A stretch of DNA of 64,000 nucleotides from the NCBI RefSeq assembly GCF_027270315.1, contig NZ_CP114413.1, forward strand, positions 1,984,001-2,048,000, written 5' to 3'. This stretch comes from Streptomyces cinnabarinus (GTDB lineage Bacteria; Actinomycetota; Actinomycetes; Streptomycetales; Streptomycetaceae). How positions within the stretch are numbered: the stretch's first letter is position 1; each line of letters opens with the position of its first letter. Shown one piece after another: positions 48,178 through 56,346 of the stretch. The notes under the pieces were generated by a model that worked only from the letters and a program-made list of their open reading frames with translations, had not been told where the DNA came from and ran no database searches. The translations under genes and the position numbers were made by a program.

Positions 48178-51100
48178 CCCGCACTCCCCGGACTCTGATG
48201 CCACAACTTCCTTGTCTGCGAGGGCTCCTGACCCGCGGGACGCAGATCGGCCCACGGATGCATTTCGTATCCGGTCGGCATATGGATGCGCCGGCCGCCG
48301 GTCGAGTCCTCGCCCGCCTCGGGCACCGGCTCCGCGAGCCGCGCCGCGACCACGTCGAGCCCGCCCTCCGCGCGCAGTTCGACCAGTTCGGCGAGGTTCC
48401 AGGCGGCGGCGCCCACCACGCTGAGGCTGCGCGGCCCGCGCCGCTGCACGACGCCCCGCACCAGCAGCAGCCAGGAGTGGAAGACGGTGTGCGCGCAGGC
48501 GTCGTGGGAGTCGTCGAAGAAGGCGAGGTCGACCAGGCCGGTGCCGTCGTCGAGGGTGGAGAAGATGACCCGCTTGCCGGACCGGATCGGCGGCGTCTGG
48601 GTGGCCGCCTTGGCGCCCGCGACCAGTACCGTCTCCCCGTGCCGCGCCTCGCGCAGCCGGCGCGCGCTGACCACGCCCAGCTCGTCCAGGAACTCCCGGT
48701 GATCGTCCATCAGATGGCGCGAGGCATCCATCGACAGCACCCCCAGCTCGGCGCTGAGCCGCTCGGCGGAGGACAGATCGGGCAGCCCGGCGGACGCGGT
48801 CTTCCGCCCGCCCGCCAGCGGCAGTTGGCCGCCGCCCGCACCCCGCGCACCCCGGTGCAGCTCGGTCAAGTGCAGTTGCAGATCACGCCGATTGGCACCA
48901 AAGGAATCCAACGCACCCACCTGTGCCAGCCGTTGAGCCAGGGGACGGCTCGGGCGCGCCCGCTCCCAGAAGTCCAGCAGCGAGGCGTACGGCTGCCCGT
49001 CCGCGATCCGCGCCGCCTCGGCCTCGCTGATGCCGTGCACATCGGAGAGGGCGAGCCGCAGTCCCCACACCGAAGGGGATTCAGACACCAGTTCGATACG
49101 GTGGGCGACCGCCGACCGGTTCACGTCCAACGGCAGGACCGGCACCCCCCGCCGCCGCGCGTCCGCCAGCAGCAGCCGCTTCGGGTACATCCCGGGATCG
49201 TGGGTGAGCAGCCCGGCGTAGAAGGCAGCCGGGTGATGCGCCTTCAGCCACGCCGACTGGTACGTCGGCACGGCGAAGGCGACCGCGTGCGCCTTGCAGA
49301 AGCCGTACGACCCGAAGGCCTCGACGATCTCCCAGGTCCGCTGGATCGTCTCCGCGTCGTACCCCCGGGCCGCCGCGTGCTGCGCGAACCAGAACCTGAT
49401 CCGCCCCTGCGACTCCGGATCGGACAGACCGCGCCGCACCCGGTCCGCCTCGGCCCGTCCGCAGCCGGTCATGATGTCGACGATGTCGATGATCTGCTCA
49501 TGGAAGACGACGACTCCGTACGTCCCCTTCAGCGGCTCCTGAAGATCCGGATGCGGATAGCGGACCGGCGCCCGCCCGTGCCGGGCCTCGATGAACGGCC
49601 GCACCATGTCGGCGGCGACCGGACCGGGCCGGAAGAGCGAGATGTCGACGACCAGGTCGTGGAAGGTGGCCGGCTGCAGCCGCCCGACCAGGTCCCGCTG
49701 CCCCGGAGACTCGATCTGGAAGCAGCCCAGGGTCTCGGTGGAGCGGATGAGCGCGTACGTCGCCGGATCGCCGGGCGGTACGGCGTCCAGGTCGACCTTC
49801 TCCCCCGTCGCCCGCTCCACCTCCGCGACCGCGTGCGCCATCGCCGACTGCATCCGCACACCCAGCACATCCAGCTTGAGCAGCCCGAGGTCCTCCACGT
49901 CGTCCTTGTCGAACTGCGACATGGGAAAGCCCTCGCCACTGGTCGGCATGACCGGCGTACGGCGGAGCAGGGAGGCGTCGGAGAGGAGCACTCCGCAGGG
50001 GTGCATGGCGACGCCGCGCGGCAGGGCGTCCAGCGCCTCCGTCAGCTCCCAGAGCCGCCCGTACTTCTCCTTCTCCCCCGCCAGCTCGCGCAGTTCGGGC
50101 AGTTCCTCCAGCGCGGCGCGGGCGTCGCGGGCCCGGATGTGCGGGAAGGACTTGGCGATGCGGTCGATGTCGGCGGGGTCCATGGACAGGGCCGCGCCCA
50201 CGTCCCGGATCGCGTGGCGCACCCGGTACGTCTCCGGCATCGAGACCGTGGCCACCCGCTCGGTGCCGAACCGGTCGATGATCGCGCGGTAGACCTCAAG
50301 ACGGCGGGCGGACTCCACGTCGATGTCGATGTCGGGCAGCACCAGCCGCCGCTTGGACAGGAACCGCTCCATCAGCAGCCCGTGCTCGACGGGGTCGGCG
50401 TGCGCGATGCCGAGGAGGTGATTGACGAGCGAGCCCGCTCCGGAGCCGCGCGCCGCCACCCGGATGCCCATCTCCCGTACGTCGTCCACGACTTGAGCGA
50501 CCGTCAGGAAGTAGGAGGCGAACCCGTGATGGGCGATGATGTCCAGCTCGCGATGCATCCGCTCCCAGTAGGAGCGCTTCCCGGCGTACCCCTTGACCAC
50601 CATCCCCGCCGCCGCCCGCGAGGCGAGCACCCGCTGGGCACTGCGGCGTCCCGCGCCGACCAGCCGCGGCTCGGGGAAGTGGACGGTGCCGATGCCGAGG
50701 TCGTCCTCGGGATCCACCAGGCACTCGGCGGCCGTCGCCCGCGTCTGCTCCAGCAGCCGGTGCGCGGTGTCCCGCCGGAAGCCCGCGGCCTCCACAATCC
50801 GCTCGGCGGCGTCCAGCATGGCGTCGGCGCCCTTGAGCCAGGCCTCGCCGGAGTCCAGTTCCTTGCTGGGGTCGACGGGGACGAGCCGACGGGCGGCGTC
50901 CAGGACGTCGGCGACCGGGCCCAGCCCGGGGTCGGCGTAGCGGACGGCGTTGCTGAGCACCGGCCGGATCCGCTGCTCGGCGGCGAAGCCGACGGTACGG
51001 GCGGCCAGCCGCAGCGAGCCGGGGCCGGTGCCCTTGCGGCCGTGCCAGACGGCTTCCAGGCGCAGCGCGTCGCCGTAGACCTCCCGCCAGGGGGCCAGCA

Positions 51101-51587
51101 GCCGGGCCGCGCGGTCGGGGCGGCCGGCGGCGAGGGCGCGGCCGACGTCGGAGCCGGGGCCGAGCAGGACGGTGAGTCCGTCGCCCCGGTTGGCGTCCCA
51201 GGGCAGCAGCGGTGAGCCCTCGCCGGCGTGTGCCGCCGTAACGATTCCGCAGAGGTCGGCCCAGCCGCGGGCGCCGTCCCGGGCGAGGAAGGCGACCCGG
51301 GGTGTCGACTCGTCGATGAAGGCACCGCCACGGACGGGAGCGCGGCGCTTTTCCTCTCGCACCGGCTCGAAGCGCTCCACCGCCAGCTCCGCGCCGAAGA
51401 GCGGGCGTACCCCTGCCTTGGCGCAGGCCTTGGCGAAGCGGACCGTACCGGCGAGGGTGTCGCGGTCGGTGAGGGCGAGGGCGTCCATGTCCCGCTCGGC
51501 GGCGCGCTCGGCCAGCCGCTCCGGGTGCGAGGCGCCGTAGCGCAGGGAGAACCCGGAGACGGTGTGCAGATGCGTGAAACCGGGCAT
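48174..51587 (-). CDS. dnaE2: Error-prone DNA polymerase III alpha subunit DnaE2
   Basis: A 1137-aa C-family polymerase. N-terminal PHP domain starts THLHTVSGFS with the metal His pair; the palm has the catalytic LVLPDIDIDVES triad region and FPMSQFDKDD; thumb and HhH follow; the C-terminal OB fold has GKRVIFSTLDDGTGLVDLAF. The short N terminus and lack of a tau-binding tail separate it from replicative DnaE1. ATG 51585-51587 follows GGAGG. Two LexA-type boxes lie 15 and 61 bp upstream. It is first gene of dnaE2-imuB-NADAR. Confidence 0.95.
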   Translation of the reverse strand: MPGFTHLHTVSGFSLRYGASHPERLAERAAERDMDALALTDRDTLAGTVRFAKACAKAGVRPLFGAELAVERFEPVREEKRRAPVRGGAFIDESTPRVAFLARDGARGWADLCGIVTAAHAGEGSPLLPWDANRGDGLTVLLGPGSDVGRALAAGRPDRAARLLAPWREVYGDALRLEAVWHGRKGTGPGSLRLAARTVGFAAEQRIRPVLSNAVRYADPGLGPVADVLDAARRLVPVDPSKELDSGEAWLKGADAMLDAAERIVEAAGFRRDTAHRLLEQTRATAAECLVDPEDDLGIGTVHFPEPRLVGAGRRSAQRVLASRAAAGMVVKGYAGKRSYWERMHRELDIIAHHGFASYFLTVAQVVDDVREMGIRVAARGSGAGSLVNHLLGIAHADPVEHGLLMERFLSKRRLVLPDIDIDVESARRLEVYRAIIDRFGTERVATVSMPETYRVRHAIRDVGAALSMDPADIDRIAKSFPHIRARDARAALEELPELRELAGEKEKYGRLWELTEALDALPRGVAMHPCGVLLSDASLLRRTPVMPTSGEGFPMSQFDKDDVEDLGLLKLDVLGVRMQSAMAHAVAEVERATGEKVDLDAVPPGDPATYALIRSTETLGCFQIESPGQRDLVGRLQPATFHDLVVDISLFRPGPVAADMVRPFIEARHGRAPVRYPHPDLQEPLKGTYGVVVFHEQIIDIVDIMTGCGRAEADRVRRGLSDPESQGRIRFWFAQHAAARGYDAETIQRTWEIVEAFGSYGFCKAHAVAFAVPTYQSAWLKAHHPAAFYAGLLTHDPGMYPKRLLLADARRRGVPVLPLDVNRSAVAHRIELVSESPSVWGLRLALSDVHGISEAEAARIADGQPYASLLDFWERARPSRPLAQRLAQVGALDSFGANRRDLQLHLTELHRGARGAGGGQLPLAGGRKTASAGLPDLSSAERLSAELGVLSMDASRHLMDDHREFLDELGVVSARRLREARHGETVLVAGAKAATQTPPIRSGKRVIFSTLDDGTGLVDLAFFDDSHDACAHTVFHSWLLLVRGVVQRRGPRSLSVVGAAAWNLAELVELRAEGGLDVVAARLAEPVPEAGEDSTGGRRIHMPTGYEMHPWADLRPAGQEPSQTRKLWHQSPGSAG

Positions 51588-51601
51588 CCACACCTCCGAT
51601 A

Positions 51602-51617
51602 TCGAACATCAGTTCCC
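51602..51617 (-). promoter_or_regulatory. LexA (SOS) box 1
   Basis: TCGAACATCAGTTCCC matches the actinobacterial LexA consensus TCGAAC-N4-GTTCGA in 14 of the 16 positions, counting the free centre. It begins 15 bp upstream of the dnaE2 ATG. Confidence 0.6.
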
Positions 51618-51647
51618 GACTGCCTCACCCCCACCATAGACCAAAAC

Positions 51648-51663
51648 TCGAACATCTGTACGA
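51648..51663 (-). promoter_or_regulatory. LexA (SOS) box 2
   Basis: TCGAACATCTGTACGA matches TCGAAC-N4-GTTCGA with a single mismatch (T to A). It lies 61 bp upstream of dnaE2 and 59 bp upstream of the divergent membrane protein gene, so either or both could be damage-inducible. Confidence 0.75.
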
Positions 51664-51721
51664 CAACCGTTCGGCCCTCTCCCACCTGCGGAAACGTCCG
51701 TCCACTCGGACCGTGGGGGAC

Positions 51722-52756
51722 ATGACACAGAACAGCTTTCTGGCCGAGGTGAAGGACGCGGTCACCCCCCGCGCCACGCTGCTCGTCCTCGGCGTGGTCG
51801 CGCTCCAGCTGCTGTTCATCGCGTCCTACGTGGGGGCGCTGCACGACCCGAAGCCGAAGGACGTGCCGTTCGGGGTGGTCGCGCCGCAGGCCGCGGCCGA
51901 GCAGGCGGTGAACCGACTCGACCGGCTGCCCGGCTCCCCGCTGGACCCGCGCGTGGTGGCCGACGAGGCGACGGCCCGGGACCAGATCATGAACCGGGAC
52001 ATCGACGGGGCGCTGATCATCAACCCGGCCCGGACGACCGACACGCTCCTGGTGGCGAGCGGCGGCGGCACGGTCCTGGCCACCACCCTGGAGAAATACC
52101 TGACCGCCCTGGAGACCTCCCAGCAGCGGACCCTCAGAACGGTGGACGTGGCCCCGGCCTCACCCCAGGACTTCGACGGCCTGTCGTCCTTCTACGTCGT
52201 CGTCGGCTGGTGCGTCGGCGGCTATCTGTGCGCCTCGATCCTGGCGATCAGCAGCGGCGCCCGCCCCGCCAACCCGCGCCGCGCGGTGATCCGGCTGGCG
52301 GTGATGGCCCTGGTGGCGATCGTCGGCGGGCTCGGCGGCGCGGTGATCGTGGGCCCGATCCTGAACGCGCTGCCCGGCAGCGTGGTGGCCCTCTGGGGCC
52401 TGGGCGCCCTGGTCACCTTCGCGGTGGGCGCGGCCACGCTGGCCCTCCAGGGCATGTTCGGCATCGTGGGGATCGGCCTGGCGATCCTCCTGGTGGTGAT
52501 CGCGGGCAACCCCAGCGCGGGCGGCGCCTTCCCCCTTCCCATGCTCCCCCCGTTCTGGCAGGCGATCGGCCCCGCCCTCCCCCCGGGCGCCGGCACCTGG
52601 GTGGCCCGCTCGATCGCCTACTTCGACGGCAACGACACGACAGACGCCCTGCTGGTCCTGTCGGCCTGGGCGGCGGGCGGCATCGTCATCACCTTGCTGG
52701 CGTCGGAACTGCGCAGAAGACGCGAGGGCGAACGCTTGCCGGCGGAGACGGGATAA
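51722..52756 (+). CDS. ABC-2 permease-like/YhgE-Pip type membrane protein
   Basis: A 344-aa protein. One N-terminal transmembrane helix (ATLLVLGVVALQLLFIASYV) is followed by an extracytoplasmic domain of about 130 residues (PFGVVAPQAAAEQAVNRLDR, GALIINPARTTDTLLVASGG), then five C-terminal helices (FYVVVGWCVGGYLCASILAI, GPILNALPGSVVALWGLGAL and others) and a charged tail. This resembles the DUF3533/ABC-2 family. ATG 51722 lies 2 nt after GGGGGA; GTG 51713 is possible. Divergent from dnaE2 and sharing the LexA-box region. Function unknown, perhaps export. Confidence 0.82.
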   Translation: MTQNSFLAEVKDAVTPRATLLVLGVVALQLLFIASYVGALHDPKPKDVPFGVVAPQAAAEQAVNRLDRLPGSPLDPRVVADEATARDQIMNRDIDGALIINPARTTDTLLVASGGGTVLATTLEKYLTALETSQQRTLRTVDVAPASPQDFDGLSSFYVVVGWCVGGYLCASILAISSGARPANPRRAVIRLAVMALVAIVGGLGGAVIVGPILNALPGSVVALWGLGALVTFAVGAATLALQGMFGIVGIGLAILLVVIAGNPSAGGAFPLPMLPPFWQAIGPALPPGAGTWVARSIAYFDGNDTTDALLVLSAWAAGGIVITLLASELRRRREGERLPAETG

Positions 52757-52792
52757 CCCCCACAGGGGCCATCCGCACACTCCCGCACACGA

Positions 52793-52824
52793 AAGTCCCG
52801 CCCCGCAGACGCGGGACGGGACTT
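52793..52824. terminator. Bidirectional terminator
   Basis: AAGTCCCGCCCCGC (52793-52806) and GCGGGACGGGACTT (52811-52824) pair along 14 positions with one mismatch around a 4-nt loop AGAC, between the convergent membrane protein and protease genes. Confidence 0.8.
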
Positions 52825-52845
52825 CGCGAAGCGAGCAGGTACCGG

Positions 52846-53928
52846 TCAGCCGATCTCCGTGCCCGTCGCCGACAGCGCCTCGGTCACCGGCTGGAAGAAC
52901 GTCTCCCCGCCGGAGGTGCAGTCACCACTGCCACCGGACGTCAGCCCGACCGCCTTGTCACCGGAGAACAGCGAACCACCGCTGTCCCCGGGCTCGGCGC
53001 AGACATCGGTCTGGATCAGGCCGTTGACGATGTCACCGTTGCCGTAGTTCACGGTGGCGTCGAGCCCGGTGACCTTGCCGGAGTGCACCTGCGTGGTCGA
53101 ACCGCTCCGGGTGACCTCCATGCCGACCGTGGCGTCGGCCGCACCGGAGATCGCCTGCGTGGACCCGTTGTAGAGGTTGACCTCGCTCGGGTGCTCGACC
53201 TCGGCCGTGTACTTCACCAGCCCGTAGTCGTTGTCCGGGAAGCTGGACACCTCGTTGGCGCCGAGCGCGTTCCCGTTCGAGTCCTGCCAGTTGGTGATGC
53301 CCTCGGTGCAGTGCCCCGCGGTCAGGAAGAACGGTTCCCCGCCCTTGACCACGTTGAACCCGAGCGAACAGCGGCCGCTGCCATCGGTGATGGCGTCACC
53401 GCCGGCGATGAACGGCTTGAACTCCCCCTTCGTGCGCTGGAGTTCCGCCGTGGCTCCGAGTCCGTCGACGACCGATCCGAGCTTCGCCCACTCGGCGTCG
53501 GAGACCGTACGGTCGGCCGTGACGACGATTCTGTTGGTCGTCGGGTCGGTCACCCAGGAGGTGCCCGGAATCGTCGCGTCCTGCTTGAGCGTGCCGCGCG
53601 CGCTCTTCAGCTCGGCCAGCGAGTTCGCCACGACCCGGGCCTTGGCCCCGGCCTGCTCGACCGCTGCCGCGGTGTCCTTGTCGAGCACGTTCACGACGAG
53701 GTTCTTGCTCTGTGCGTCGTAGTACGTGCCGGCGGCGGCGTTGCCGAGATCCTGGACCAGCGTCGAGGCGAGCTTTCCGGCCGCCGTGACCGACAGGGTC
53801 TCGGGCGTGGCGGTCGTCGTGGGCTCGCTGGCGTTCGCAGTCTGGAAGGTAACTCCCGCGGCCACCAGTGCGGCGATGCCCGCACCTACCGCGGCGGCCC
53901 GCCGCTTGGGTATGCGTCGGTGCTTCAA
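52846..53928 (-). CDS. Secreted S1E chymotrypsin-like protease (SGP family), longer paralog
   Basis: A 360-aa preproprotease. Signal peptide ([20 protein letters not shown]), an alpha-lytic-type propeptide, and a mature domain of about 185 residues with the catalytic His ([11 protein letters not shown]), Asp (DNDYGLVKY) and Ser ([12 protein letters not shown]), plus the paired Cys. Substrate pocket residues around [10 protein letters not shown] are of the Gly/Ser type seen in SGPB/SGPE. The TTG at 53926-53928 is used because AGGAGGACGTGAG precedes it and no ATG or GTG fits. A hairpin sits in its leader (53951-53980). Acts outside the cell. Confidence 0.93.
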   Translation of the reverse strand: MKHRRIPKRRAAAVGAGIAALVAAGVTFQTANASEPTTTATPETLSVTAAGKLASTLVQDLGNAAAGTYYDAQSKNLVVNVLDKDTAAAVEQAGAKARVVANSLAELKSARGTLKQDATIPGTSWVTDPTTNRIVVTADRTVSDAEWAKLGSVVDGLGATAELQRTKGEFKPFIAGGDAITDGSGRCSLGFNVVKGGEPFFLTAGHCTEGITNWQDSNGNALGANEVSSFPDNDYGLVKYTAEVEHPSEVNLYNGSTQAISGAADATVGMEVTRSGSTTQVHSGKVTGLDATVNYGNGDIVNGLIQTDVCAEPGDSGGSLFSGDKAVGLTSGGSGDCTSGGETFFQPVTEALSATGTEIG

Positions 53929-53950
53929 CTCACGTCCTCCTGTGGGGGGT

Positions 53951-53980
53951 CGGTCCGGAGGCTGTGGGGGCCTCGGACCG
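53951..53980 (-). promoter_or_regulatory. Hairpin in the protease 5' leader
   Basis: CGGTCCG (53951-53957) and CGGACCG (53974-53980) pair, continuing inward with AGGC/GCCT across one bulged base, about 23 bp before the TTG start and its ribosome site. The remaining 5' region to 54202 holds no gene; it has an A/T-richer tract near 54160-54185 that could contain the promoter. The hairpin may stabilise the mRNA. Confidence 0.45.
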
Positions 53981-54202
53981 GAAGGCGTACGGACACAGAG
54001 GTGGCGCACAGCAAAAAGCCGCGTCCGTGCCGGTTGATCGGCGCCTACTATTCCGACCCTCACAGGGGGCACACAAGGTCGACTTCAGGACGTACACACG
54101 GCCGTCACACCGCATCCCCGCACCCTTGACCGTGCACGGTCACCCAGGCAGGTTCGCACTGCAAATACTACGCGCGAGTAACTGATAAGCAGTGCGTAAG
54201 GT

Positions 54203-55060
54203 CTACTCCTGTCTTGAATCCGACCCATCAGGGCTCGGCTCCAAGAGGGGCTCGACAGCCGGAGGTTGTGAAGTGGGCGGCGCCGCGGCGACCACCCCCG
54301 GCTGCGCCGCCCGCTCCAGGAACCTCAGCAACTCCACCGGGAACGGCAGCACCAGCGTCGAGTTCTTCTCGGCCGCGACCGCCACCACGGTCTGGAGCAG
54401 CCTCAGTTGGAGCGCGGCGGGAGTGGCCTCCATCTGCTGCGCCGCCTCGGCGAGCTTCTTCGACGCCTGGAGCTCGGCGTCGGCGTTGATGACCCGGGCC
54501 CGCCGGTCACGCGCTGCCTCGGCCTGCCGGGCCATCGACCGCTTCATGGTCTCGGGCAGGGAGACGTCCTTGATCTCGACCCGGTCGATCTGCACGCCCC
54601 AGCCGATGGCGGGGCTGTCGATCATCAGCTCAAGACCCTGGTTCAGCTTCTCCCGGTCCGACAGCAGATCGTCCAGATCGCTCTTGCCGATGATCGACCG
54701 CAGCGAGGTCTGGGCCATCTGGGAGACCGCGAACCGGTAGTCCTCGACCCGCACCAGGGCGTCGGCCGCGTCGACGACCTTGAAGTAGACGACCGCGTCG
54801 ACGCGCACCGTGACGTTGTCCCGGGTGATGCCCTCCTGGGCCGGCACCGGCATCGTCACGATCTGCATGTTCACCTTGTGCAGCCGGTCCACCACGGGGA
54901 CGACCAGGGTGAACCCCGGCTCGCGCACCTGGGGACGGAGTCTGCCGAGCCGGAAGACGACTCCGCGTTCGTACTGTTTGACGACCCGCGCCGCGGCCAT
55001 CAGGTACACCGCTCCGACCGACGCGAGCGCCGCTCCCGCCGCCACCAGCTCCTCGACCAT
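54203..55060 (-). CDS. SPFH/stomatin-like (slipin) membrane protein
   Basis: A 285-aa protein: one N-terminal hydrophobic segment (LVAAGAALASVGAVYLMAAA), then the band-7 domain with RVVKQYERGVVFRLGRLRPQ, REPGFTLVVPVVDRLHKVNM and VTVRVDAVVYFKV, and a long helical part (SLPETMKRSMARQAEAARDR, ADAELQASKKLAEAAQQMEA) that should oligomerise into ring or cage assemblies. The C-terminal tail is Pro-rich. Start taken at ATG 55058-55060. No NfeD/ClpP-like partner is adjacent. Likely organises membrane domains. It separates two S1E protease genes. Confidence 0.92.
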   Translation of the reverse strand: MVEELVAAGAALASVGAVYLMAAARVVKQYERGVVFRLGRLRPQVREPGFTLVVPVVDRLHKVNMQIVTMPVPAQEGITRDNVTVRVDAVVYFKVVDAADALVRVEDYRFAVSQMAQTSLRSIIGKSDLDDLLSDREKLNQGLELMIDSPAIGWGVQIDRVEIKDVSLPETMKRSMARQAEAARDRRARVINADAELQASKKLAEAAQQMEATPAALQLRLLQTVVAVAAEKNSTLVLPFPVELLRFLERAAQPGVVAAAPPTSQPPAVEPLLEPSPDGSDSRQE

Positions 55061-55152
55061 CACGGCCCCCAGGGTCCGAAGTGGACGCATCAGGTTGTCA
55101 GGTGCTCACCTGGTGTCTCCTTCGACCGTAACTCCGCGGTCCGGACAAGGGC

Positions 55153-55185
55153 GAGCCCCCGCACGACAGTTGCGTACGGGGGCTC
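55153..55185 (-). terminator. Terminator after the second protease
   Basis: GAGCCCCCG (55153-55161) and CGGGGGCTC (55177-55185) are perfect 9-bp arms with a 15-nt loop, about 32 bp beyond the stop of the leftward protease gene at 55217 and upstream of the stomatin-like gene. Short T run follows on the plus strand (TTT). Confidence 0.7.
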
Positions 55186-55216
55186 TTTGCTGCTGCCGGC
55201 TGCGTGCCGGGTGGCT

Positions 55217-56125
55217 CTAGAAGACGCTCATCCCGTAGGCGTTCAGGGCCTCCACGACGGGCTGGAAGAAGGTCGTGCCGCCCGAGGAGCAGTTGCCGCT
55301 GCCGCCCGAGGTCAGACCGTACGCGGTGCCGTTGCTGCCGTAGAGCGGGCCACCGGAGTCGCCGGGCTCGGCACAGACGTTGGTCTGGATCATGCCGTAG
55401 ACGATGTCACCGCCGCCGTAGTTGACGGTCGCGTTCAGGCCGGTGACGCTGCCGGTGTGGATGCCGGTGGTGGAGCCGTCACGGATGACGCTGGTGCCCA
55501 CGGTCGGGTTGGCCGCCCGGACGATGTCCGTGTTGCCGGCGGTGCCCGACTTGGTGATCGAGGTGTTGGTGTAGCGCACCAGACCGTAGTCGTTCGTCGG
55601 GAAGCTGGAGCCGGAGGTCGGGCCGAGGACCGTCGTCCGTCCGGAGTTCGAGTACCACGTACCCGCGCCGTCGGTGCAGTGACCGGCGGTCAGGAAGTAG
55701 TAGGCGCCCGCGCTGTTGCGGACGTTGAAGCCGAGGGAACAGCGCCAGCTACTCGCATAGATGGCGTCGCCGCCCGCGATGTACTTCTGGAACTTGCCCG
55801 GGGTGTGCTTGATGGTGAGGGCGTCGGCGTTGCTGCCCGCCTGCTGCCGGATCTTGGCGATCTCGGCCTTGGAGACGGTGCTGTCGACGGTCACGACGAC
55901 GCGGTTGGTCTTGCTGTCGACGGCCCAGGCGGTACCCGGCACATCGGCCTTGAGCACAGAGCCGCTCGCGCTCTTCAGCTCGGTGGAGCTGAAGGTGGTG
56001 GGGGTGTCGGCCGCGTTCGCGCTGGGGATCGCGATGGCTGCGGCGGCCACGAGGCCGGTCGACACGGCGATCAGCCGGGTCCGTCTCGCGATGCCGCTGC
56101 GGGGGGTGGTGCGCTTGATCCTCAC
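55217..56125 (-). CDS. Secreted S1E chymotrypsin-like protease (SGP family), shorter paralog
   Basis: A 302-aa preproprotease. Signal segment [20 protein letters not shown]; a short propeptide (about 75 residues) starting [20 protein letters not shown]; mature domain with [20 protein letters not shown] and [13 protein letters not shown] and six Cys, very like S. griseus protease A/B. It is a paralog of the protease at 52846-53928 but lacks most of the long propeptide. GTG 56123-56125 is chosen with GGAGGAAC upstream. A terminator follows. Extracellular protein digestion. Confidence 0.95.
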   Translation of the reverse strand: MRIKRTTPRSGIARRTRLIAVSTGLVAAAAIAIPSANAADTPTTFSSTELKSASGSVLKADVPGTAWAVDSKTNRVVVTVDSTVSKAEIAKIRQQAGSNADALTIKHTPGKFQKYIAGGDAIYASSWRCSLGFNVRNSAGAYYFLTAGHCTDGAGTWYSNSGRTTVLGPTSGSSFPTNDYGLVRYTNTSITKSGTAGNTDIVRAANPTVGTSVIRDGSTTGIHTGSVTGLNATVNYGGGDIVYGMIQTNVCAEPGDSGGPLYGSNGTAYGLTSGGSGNCSSGGTTFFQPVVEALNAYGMSVF

Positions 56126-56346
56126 TTTTCGTTCCTCCACATGGGAAGTCGGGGGCCCTCGTGGGGTTTCGGGCCCGTGAGGCGCAGCCAGGAGCCGGGT
56201 TCATCCGGATTCCGAACATGCCGTGCCCCTGACAAGCGCTGTGGGGGAGTATTCGGCGGCACGCCTGATGGGCGCAAGAGCGCCTTTCGGCCGTCAAGCT
56301 TTGAACGACCTCACGCGCAACAAGCGCCGGACACCCTCGATTCACC

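Noticed and set aside
48198..51215. 1005-codon plus-strand frame opposite dnaE2
   Set aside because: Shadow frame; dnaE2 on the minus strand is unambiguous.
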